From: Opitutaceae bacterium | Lineage (GTDB): Bacteria; Verrucomicrobiota; Verrucomicrobiia; Opitutales; Opitutaceae | Direction of reading: 5' to 3' | Assembly (NCBI GenBank): GCA_005786775.1 | Contig: SYDD01000040.1 | Location: 1-19,767 of the forward strand | Length of the DNA: 19,767 nucleotides | Shown here: positions 14,995 through 19,767 of the stretch, in pieces | Numbering within the stretch: position 1 is the stretch's first letter | Layout: the number at the start of each line of letters is the position of its first letter | Translations under genes and position numbers: made by a program | Notes under the pieces: model-generated | Database searches by the model: none | The model's input: the letters and a program-made list of their open reading frames with translations, nothing else | What the model was told of the DNA's origin: nothing

Positions 14995-15756
14995 ATGCCC
15001 GCCACGCCCCTCTGCATCGCCGACGACACGACCTTCTGGCCCTGGCATCGCTGGCCCGAGTTCCACCGCTGGCCCGAGCGCGAGCGGACCCTCGTGGTCG
15101 TTCCGCTGGCCGGCAGCGCGGATTGGGGCCTCGGCCATCCGCTGGATGCCGAGGAGACCGTGCTGATGGGCGTGCTGCGCGAAACCTCCCTGCGGCGCCC
15201 CGCGGGGCTGCGGCTGCTCGTCGTGCCCCCGGTGCGTTTCGTGCTGGGGCCTGATCCGGGCTGCGCGTTCGCGGTGGATCCGCCTTTGGCCCACGGTCTT
15301 CTCGCGGAGCTGCTCGGCTCGGTCGCCGCCGCGGGCTTCCGCAAGGTCGTCCTCTACAACTCCAGCCCTTGGAACGAGGAATTCATCGCCGTGGTCGCGC
15401 GCGACAACCGGATCGCCCTCGGCCTGCAGCTCTTCCGGATCAGCCTCAGCGGCCTGGGCCTCGACCTCCATCCGACGCGCAGCCAGTCCCGCCGACAGTT
15501 TCAGACCCTCGTCACCGCCCTGACGGGCCAGGAGCCCGACGCGCCCCCGGCCGGGTTACCCCCGCCCGCCCCGCGTTCCTGGGGGGACGAACGGGTGTAT
15601 CCTCTGCCGGAGCCCCCGGTTTCGCTGGAGGAAGCGCGCGCCGCGGGCGCCACGCTGCTCTCCACAGCGGCCGGACGGTTGCTCCAGCTGCTCCACGAAA
15701 TCGATGTCCGCCATCCCCTGCCCCAAGGGGGGAAAATCCTGCCCGCGCAACCCTGA
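14995..15756 (+). CDS. Creatininase-family protein lacking the metal-binding motifs
   Basis: This 253-residue protein shares the creatininase fold outline with the next gene: an opening strand LVVVPLAGS at 33-41 and the strand KVVLYNSS at 117-124, followed by a LGLQLFRIS strand. Where active members have GxxEQHGPHLP and NxHGGN, this one reads VPLAGSADWGLGHPLD at 36-51 and NSSPWNE at 122-128. The Glu/His and His ligands are therefore gone; one Asp (51) may remain. A distinct segment of Pro-rich sequence occupies 180-195. It is probably a non-catalytic partner forming hetero-oligomers with the canonical paralogue, or an enzyme with altered chemistry. It lies 8 bases after the Rid gene and 14 before the creatininase gene. 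Assignment to the family rests on fold-level similarity and adjacency and is less certain than for its neighbour. Confidence 0.6.
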   Translation: MPATPLCIADDTTFWPWHRWPEFHRWPERERTLVVVPLAGSADWGLGHPLDAEETVLMGVLRETSLRRPAGLRLLVVPPVRFVLGPDPGCAFAVDPPLAHGLLAELLGSVAAAGFRKVVLYNSSPWNEEFIAVVARDNRIALGLQLFRISLSGLGLDLHPTRSQSRRQFQTLVTALTGQEPDAPPAGLPPPAPRSWGDERVYPLPEPPVSLEEARAAGATLLSTAAGRLLQLLHEIDVRHPLPQGGKILPAQP

Positions 15757-15770
15757 ACGGGACCGCCCTG

Positions 15771-16583
15771 ATGAGTGCCCTCCCCGCCCCGCCCTTTCCC
15801 TCCTACCGCGCGCGCTGCCTGACGGCCATGACCCCACGCCGGATCGCCGCCCTCACCGACAAGGATTGGGCCCCGGTGATCCTTGTCACCGGCGCGATCG
15901 AGCAGCACGGCCCGCACCTCCCGGTCGCGGTCGACTCCTTCCTCGGGCAGGTCTGGCTCGAGCGCGCGCTCCCCTTGCTGCCCGGCGACGTGTCCTGCTA
16001 CGTCGCGCCCCCGATCACGGTGGGCAAGAGCAATGAGCACACGGGCTTCCCGGGCACCCTCTCGATCTCCAAGGACACCCTGCGCGGGCTCCTCTGGGCG
16101 CAGGCGCGGCAACTGGGCGCCTGGGGCTTCCGCCAGCTCGCGATCCTCAACACGCACGGCGGAAACTCCGCGGTCCTCGCCTACACCCTCCGCGAAATCT
16201 CCGCCGCCCTCGGGCTCCGCTGCGGCGTGCTGGCCCCGAAGGTCGAGCTGGGATTGGGCGCCCAGGAAATCACCTACGGTTACCACGCCAACACGGTGGA
16301 GACGGCACTGATGCTGGCCACCGCCGCGGATCACGTCGATATGACGCTGGCCGTCCGCGAGTACTGTGGCCAGGCCGACGCCGCGGGGGACCTGCGGCCC
16401 GAGCGGGCCCCGGCCACGATGGCGTGGATCACCTCCGACCTGTCCCGCTCCGGCGTGATGGGCGATGCCGCGGCCGGCACGGCGGAAAAGGGGCGCCAGT
16501 GGTGCGCGCAGATGGCGTCCGCCTACGCCGCCGCGATCACCGACCTAGCCCGCGCGGCCAAGGCGCAGGCCGTGGGGGGCTGA
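15771..16583 (+). CDS. Creatininase-family amidohydrolase
   Basis: This 270-residue protein has the hallmark metal site of the creatininase family: TGAIEQHGPHLPVAVD at 40-55 (Glu44, His46, Asp55), NTHGGN at 127-132 (His129) and YHANTVETALM around His172 and Glu177. Members hydrolyse amide bonds in small rings or peptides: creatinine, 2-amino-5-formylamino-pyrimidine (ArfB), mycofactocin precursor (MftE). The particular reaction is not readable here. The start at 15771 is chosen because it follows the previous stop by 14 bases and gives the normal length; the open frame upstream overlaps the preceding gene. It is the last gene of the deaminase operon and converges on the glycosidase gene. Together with the CodA-like deaminase it suggests stepwise opening of a cyclic amide or amidine. 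Confidence 0.88.
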   Translation: MSALPAPPFPSYRARCLTAMTPRRIAALTDKDWAPVILVTGAIEQHGPHLPVAVDSFLGQVWLERALPLLPGDVSCYVAPPITVGKSNEHTGFPGTLSISKDTLRGLLWAQARQLGAWGFRQLAILNTHGGNSAVLAYTLREISAALGLRCGVLAPKVELGLGAQEITYGYHANTVETALMLATAADHVDMTLAVREYCGQADAAGDLRPERAPATMAWITSDLSRSGVMGDAAAGTAEKGRQWCAQMASAYAAAITDLARAAKAQAVGG

Positions 16584-16606
16584 CGGGCCACGCCGCGCGC
16601 CGGAGT

Positions 16607-16628
16607 CCCCGGCCGGCCCCGCCCGGGG
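16607..16628. terminator. Weak GC-rich stem between convergent creatininase and glycosidase genes
   Basis: CCCCGG (16607-16612) can pair with CCGGGG (16623-16628), with alternative short stems inside it. It sits in the 67-base gap between convergent stops. There is no U-tract, and the short stem in such GC-rich DNA could be chance. Confidence 0.22.
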
Positions 16629-16650
16629 GCAAGCAACCCGGCTTCCGCGC

Positions 16651-17970
16651 TCAGAGCGGCGCGGGATTCAGCTGGAAGTCGAGCGCTAGGGCGGCACTCC
16701 ACGAGAATTCGTCCGTGCCCAGGCCGAGCGCCGCCGGGGGCGTGCCCGGGCGGGGGTCAAAGTATTCCCAGCGCCCCGCGGCACCCATCGCGCGCAACGT
16801 GTCCGCGCGCACCCGCCCGGCCAGGTCGTCCAGCCCGGACTGGCGCAACCCGTGGTGGAGCATCCAGTTCACGTTCACCCACACGGGACCGCGCCAGTAC
16901 CGCACTGGGTCGAAGGTGGGCTCGTCCGTAGCCACCGAGGGGCACAGCAGCCAGTCGGCGCCGGGGGCGAACGAGGAGGTGAGGTGTCGGGCCAGCGCGC
17001 GCCGCTGTTCGGCATCGCAGACCTGAGCGAACAGCGGGAGGAAACCGGACGAGGTCTTGATCGGGATCCGGCGCCCGGCCCGCAGATCGTAGGGGAAATA
17101 GAAGCCCCGTTGCCCGTCCCAGAACTTAGCGTTGATGGCGGCGGAGGTGCGTTCGCACCAGCGCTCGATCTCGGCCACGAGCCCCGCCTCGGCGTTGACG
17201 GCGCGCGCGAGGGCGAGCAGCGACCGGTTGGAACGGGCCAGCACGCAGTTGAACAGCACGTCCTGGATCAGGAACGGGGACCGCTCAGCGATTTCCGCGT
17301 CCCGGTAGCCGCACGCGTTAAACAGATCCACCAGCGCCAGGTAGCGGCGGTAGCTGGCGTCGGTGGGACGGTGGGCAGCCGCGACCTTGCGGTTGTCCCG
17401 CCGGAGACTCGAGACGTCACGGGCGTGCGTCAGGTCGATCGCCTCGAGCGCCGCGTCGTAAACCGGGGAGTTGTCGGTCCCGGCCTCCCAGTTGTGCTGG
17501 ATGTAAACCAGGCCCTCGTTGAGCGGATCGCGGTGGCGGTAGAGGTGGCGGTGCTGCGCGACGAGCGCCGGAAAGATCTCCCGCCGGAACGCGGCCCATT
17601 CCGGGGTCAGGCCCAGCGGCAGCGCCGAGATGCGCTCGACGATGAAGGCGAAGACCGGGGGCTGCGTGATGCCCGAGGTGCGGACCCCGGCGGGCCGGAA
17701 AGGCACCGGGTCCGTGCCCCACACGTCGGGCCCGGGAAAGTAGTTGTCGGCAGGCCGGTGAAACACGATGTGCGGCACCATGCCGTTGCCCCACTGGCCA
17801 CGGAACAGGCTGCGGATCTCCGCGATCGCCCGCCCGGGCCGCACGTGGGCGAGACCCAGCGCGATGAATCCGGCGTCCCAGTTCCATTGGAACGGGTACA
17901 GATTCGGGGACGGCAGCGTGTAGCCGTCGCGCCAATTGCGATCGAGGGTGGCGGTGGCGGCTTCAATCAT
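16651..17970 (-). CDS. GH63-type glycosidase, mannosyl/glucosylglycerate hydrolase-like
   Basis: This is a 439-residue (alpha/alpha)6-barrel glycosidase. It opens with YTLPSPNLYPFQWNWDAGFIALG (residues 17-39), then RGQWGNGMVPHIVF and YFPGPDVWG at 77-85, RTSGITQPP, the segment HNWEAGTDNSPVYD (159-172) and near the end WEYFDPRPG and EFSWSAAL. This order matches bacterial and plant mannosylglycerate / glucosylglycerate hydrolases of family GH63. By analogy Asp166 (GTDNSP) would be the acid and Glu402 (WEYFDP) the base. Those enzymes recycle charged compatible solutes in the cytoplasm. No signal peptide is present, in agreement. The start at 17970 gives a family-like N-terminus. It is transcribed leftward from a control region with two operators and diverges from lacI, so it should be under that repressor. 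A different alpha-glucoside or alpha-mannoside substrate is possible. Confidence 0.75.
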   Translation of the reverse strand: MIEAATATLDRNWRDGYTLPSPNLYPFQWNWDAGFIALGLAHVRPGRAIAEIRSLFRGQWGNGMVPHIVFHRPADNYFPGPDVWGTDPVPFRPAGVRTSGITQPPVFAFIVERISALPLGLTPEWAAFRREIFPALVAQHRHLYRHRDPLNEGLVYIQHNWEAGTDNSPVYDAALEAIDLTHARDVSSLRRDNRKVAAAHRPTDASYRRYLALVDLFNACGYRDAEIAERSPFLIQDVLFNCVLARSNRSLLALARAVNAEAGLVAEIERWCERTSAAINAKFWDGQRGFYFPYDLRAGRRIPIKTSSGFLPLFAQVCDAEQRRALARHLTSSFAPGADWLLCPSVATDEPTFDPVRYWRGPVWVNVNWMLHHGLRQSGLDDLAGRVRADTLRAMGAAGRWEYFDPRPGTPPAALGLGTDEFSWSAALALDFQLNPAPL

Positions 17971-18189
17971 GGCGCATCGGACGGCACGGTCCTCCGGGTC
18001 GGGCGGGCGGCGGGCTCGGCTCGGACCACCGGTGCCTCACCCGCGGCAGGAGCGGCACGACCGGCGCCCAGCAGCCCGGGGGCGCTCCGCCGGGGATCGG
18101 CTGCAGTTGCGGGGTGGGGCCGCGCGCCGAACGACCCGGCAAACCGGCGGCGCCAAGGGGTACAGTGATGGATGGGACACAGGGGTGAT

Positions 18190-18203
18190 CAAAAACGTTT
18201 TTG
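18190..18203. promoter_or_regulatory. LacI-type operator, perfect palindrome (site 3)
   Basis: CAAAAACGTTTTTG is a perfect 14-bp inverted repeat, 219 bases upstream of the glycosidase start. Its centre is 104 bp from site 4, close to ten helical turns, so both sites could face the same repressor tetramer or pair of dimers. Confidence 0.8.
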
Positions 18204-18281
18204 GCTTGGGAATCCCACGGCAGCCGCCGTCCCCTTGCCGCGCTGGGCGCGTGGGGTGGGAAGGGGTCGCTGAGCGCCGCG

Positions 18282-18311
18282 ATGAAGCGGGGACAGAAAC
18301 GTTTTTGTCAA
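18282..18311 (-). promoter_or_regulatory. Candidate leftward promoter overlapping operator site 4
   Basis: TTGACA on the minus strand (18306-18311), then 18 bases, then CTTCAT (18282-18287). The layout repeats that at 12649-12678 base for base. The -10 is weak, so this is a candidate supported mainly by its recurrence. It would transcribe the glycosidase gene. Confidence 0.4.
18293..18308. promoter_or_regulatory. LacI-type operator (site 4), autoregulatory position
   Basis: ACAGAAACGTTTTTGT differs from the perfect 16-bp palindrome of site 2 by one base. It ends 87 bases before the lacI start, so the regulator probably controls its own gene as well as the glycosidase. Confidence 0.75.
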
Positions 18312-18395
18312 GCCGGTCTCCCGCCGAAAACAGGCGGCTTGCGCCCCGGTCCGTTCCGCGCGAGACCTTCCCGACCTCCGCTGACCCCACGTACC

Positions 18396-19424
18396 ATGTC
18401 GATCGTGCTTCTCGCCAAGGATCTGGGCCTGTCGATCTCCACGGTGTCACGCGCGCTCAACGGCTACGACGATGTTTCCGCCGCCACGCGGGAGCGGGTC
18501 ACGCTCCGCGCCAAGGCCATCGGCTACCGACCCAATCCCAGCGCGCGGCGGCTCGGCGCGGGCAGCACCTCCGCCATCGGCGTCATCCTGCCCGCGGCCA
18601 GCAGCACGGGGCAGGCCGTCGACTCGATGTATTCCAGTCTCCTTGGCGGGGTGGTGACCGAGATCGAGCCGGCGGGGTACCACCTGCTGGCCTCGATGCA
18701 GGCGAAGCCGGACGCCGCGCGCGAGGCCGCGCTGTACGAGAACTTCATCCGGGGCGGCTGGGTCGACGCGCTGCTGATCGTGCGCACGCGGGTGCACGAC
18801 GCCCGGCTGGACCTGGCCCGCGCCGCCAAGGTGCCGTTCGTCACATACGGACGGACCGAATCCGAGCAGCCTTACGCGTGGGTGGACACCGACAACGAGA
18901 AGGCCTTCCAGCTGGCGACGACCCGGCTGCTGGATCTCGGGCACCGGAGGATCGCGCTGATCAACGGGCCCGAGGAGTACTACTTCGCGCAGTTGCGCCG
19001 CCGCGGCTACCTCCGCGCGCTCTCCGGCCGGAAGCTCAAGGCGGATCCGGCGTGGATGCTGCACGGCGACCTCACGGAGGCCTCCGGACACGAGCTCTGC
19101 CGCTCGCTGCTGATCCAGCGCCCCGCCCCGACCGCCTTCGTGTGCGCGACGGATGCGATGGCGTTCGGCGCGATCGCGGCGTGCCGGGAGGCCGGCCTGG
19201 CCATCGGCAGCGATGTTTCCGTCATCGGGTACGGCAATTCGAGCCTGTCCGCCTTCTGCGACCCGCCGCTCACCACGATGGAGCACCAGGTGTTCGAGAA
19301 CGGCCGCTATGTCGGCCGCGCCCTGCTCCAGCTGCTCCGGAAGGAGATCAAGCCCGCGGACGTCCACTACCTCGAGCCCGTCGTCCTCGTGCCGCGCAAG
19401 TCCGACGGCCCGGCCCCGCGGTGA
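18396..19424 (+). CDS. LacI-family transcriptional regulator
   Basis: This 342-residue regulator has an N-terminal helix-turn-helix (AKDLGLSISTVSRALNG, residues 8-23, recognition helix STVSRAL at 15-21). A hinge helix NPSARRL follows at 47-53; its Leu53 is placed to insert at the central CpG of an operator. The remaining residues form a periplasmic-binding-protein-like effector domain with the typical SAIGVILP first strand, DALLIVR, VTYGRTE, LGHRRIALINGP and DAMAFGAIAACREAG segments, all in family order. Canonical length. The ATG at 18396 begins directly at the first helix; an upstream open frame running through the operator is spurious. It should bind the CAAAAACGTTTTTG sites found at both control regions, including its own. 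The effector is probably a sugar-like or purine-like ligand, as in GalR or PurR, but is not identifiable. No strong Shine-Dalgarno. Confidence 0.95.
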   Translation: MSIVLLAKDLGLSISTVSRALNGYDDVSAATRERVTLRAKAIGYRPNPSARRLGAGSTSAIGVILPAASSTGQAVDSMYSSLLGGVVTEIEPAGYHLLASMQAKPDAAREAALYENFIRGGWVDALLIVRTRVHDARLDLARAAKVPFVTYGRTESEQPYAWVDTDNEKAFQLATTRLLDLGHRRIALINGPEEYYFAQLRRRGYLRALSGRKLKADPAWMLHGDLTEASGHELCRSLLIQRPAPTAFVCATDAMAFGAIAACREAGLAIGSDVSVIGYGNSSLSAFCDPPLTTMEHQVFENGRYVGRALLQLLRKEIKPADVHYLEPVVLVPRKSDGPAPR

Positions 19425-19434
19425 GCCTTGCCGC

Positions 19435-19458
19435 CGCGCCGTTCCCCGGGACGGCGCG
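19435..19458 (+). terminator. Stem-loop after lacI
   Basis: CGCGCCGT (19435-19442) pairs perfectly with ACGGCGCG (19451-19458) around an 8-base loop, starting 11 bases after the lacI stop. No U-tract follows. Position and stem strength favour a terminator or 3'-end structure. Confidence 0.45.
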
Positions 19459-19497
19459 CGCTTGCGGCCGGACGGCCACCGGGCAGGGTTCCCCGCC

Positions 19498-19767
19498 ATG
19501 GACCACGCCGCGCTCCTCGAACGGATGTCCGCCCTCGCCCGGCAAGGCGTCCCCAGCACCCTGGTCATCCTCGTGGAGGCGCTCGGCAGCACGCCGCAGG
19601 ACGTCGGGATGACCTGCGGCGGATCCGTGAAGCTCTACTTCGAGGCCCGCGGGGGGGCCGGCGGCGCGGACCGCTGGCCGATCTGGATCTTCGGGGCCGG
19701 CCACGTCGTGCAGGCCCTCGTGCCGGTGCTGGCACCGCTGGACTGCCAGCTGATCGTCGTCGATCCG
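19498..19767 (+). CDS. xdhC: XdhC-family protein, 3'-truncated by the window and shortened internally
   Basis: Ninety residues are visible, open to the window edge. They start MDHAALLERM, run through TLVILVEALGSTPQ at 21-34, then GMTCGGSVKLYFE at 37-49, and the Rossmann strand IFGAGHVVQALVPVL at 64-78, closing VVDP. This is the XdhC/CoxI family, which inserts the sulfurated molybdenum cofactor into xanthine dehydrogenase. In normal members the GSTP motif and the GMTCGG motif are separated by roughly 60-70 residues that include a GTIGGG motif. Here they are joined directly and in frame, so the middle of the N-terminal domain is missing. The start follows an AGGG and lies 73 bases after lacI. 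Whether the shortened protein works is uncertain. The family suggests a linked xanthine dehydrogenase to the right of the window. Confidence 0.75.
   Translation, partial: MDHAALLERMSALARQGVPSTLVILVEALGSTPQDVGMTCGGSVKLYFEARGGAGGADRWPIWIFGAGHVVQALVPVLAPLDCQLIVVDP

Larger units (their letters stand above)
17971..18395. promoter_or_regulatory. 425-bp divergent control region between glycosidase and lacI
   Basis: It contains operators at 18190-18203 and 18293-18308 and a candidate leftward promoter at 18282-18311. The stretch next to the glycosidase (17971-18180) is plain GC-rich leader in which I see no gene, repeat or riboswitch. The lacI side (18312-18395) has no clear -10 or Shine-Dalgarno. 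Confidence 0.7.

Noticed and set aside
16852..18168. 438-codon rightward frame opposite the glycosidase
   Set aside because: Antisense shadow with no recognisable domain.
17936..19612. 558-codon rightward frame spanning the lacI region
   Set aside because: Out-of-frame reading of lacI; the helix-turn-helix is in another frame.
1..19767. tRNA, rRNA, CRISPR array, insertion sequence
   Set aside because: No CCA-ended cloverleaf, rRNA core motif, regularly spaced direct repeats or transposase motif was seen by eye on either strand.

Overview
The window is very GC-rich DNA (roughly 70 percent or more by eye) apart from its first ~130 bases, which are about 43 percent GC. Codon use, a large TonB-dependent receptor ending in an aromatic residue, LacI-family control with a CAAAAACGTTTTTG operator, few Shine-Dalgarno sequences and many overlapping start/stop codons suggest a Verrucomicrobiota bacterium, probably Opitutaceae-like. 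That placement is inference; there is no rRNA or other taxonomic marker here.

Layout. Left end: a low-GC foreign-looking stretch (1-132) abuts the C-terminal part of ureG (133-516), followed by ureD/ureH (516-1343), both rightward. A long leftward array then runs from 12300 down to 1381: TonB-dependent receptor, FAD-linked oxidase, ABC ATPase, ABC permease, NMT1/THI5-type binding lipoprotein, class V aminotransferase (alanine/ureidoglycine-glyoxylate type), Rieske ferredoxin, amidohydrolase, exported malectin-domain protein, and an exported protein with a C-terminal cytochrome c domain. Several junctions overlap (TGATG, ATGA). A perfect 11-bp hairpin separates the receptor from the rest. Diverging from the receptor is a rightward operon (12747-16583): CodA-like metal-dependent deaminase, DUF2165 membrane protein, Rid-family protein, and two creatininase-family proteins, one canonical and one lacking the metal-binding motifs. 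A leftward GH63-type glycosidase (mannosyl/glucosylglycerate hydrolase-like) follows, then a divergent lacI-family gene. An XdhC-family gene runs off the right edge.

How it fits together. The receptor would bring a ligand across the outer membrane, and the lipoprotein/permease/ATPase across the inner membrane. A set of C-N hydrolases and deaminases, an aminotransferase, an FAD oxidase and a Rieske protein would then dismantle it. Urease maturation genes and XdhC (a xanthine dehydrogenase maturation family) at the two ends point to purine- or urea-type nitrogen catabolism, but the substrate cannot be read from the sequence.

The most striking non-coding signal is a family of LacI-type operators. 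Two lie between the receptor and the deaminase and two between the glycosidase and lacI. The second site of each pair sits in a 32-bp block with 26 identities to the other, carrying a consensus-like TTGACA on the minus strand. This ties the glycosidase, the regulator and the nitrogen-compound cluster into one probable regulon, and raises the possibility of a glycosylated nitrogenous substrate.
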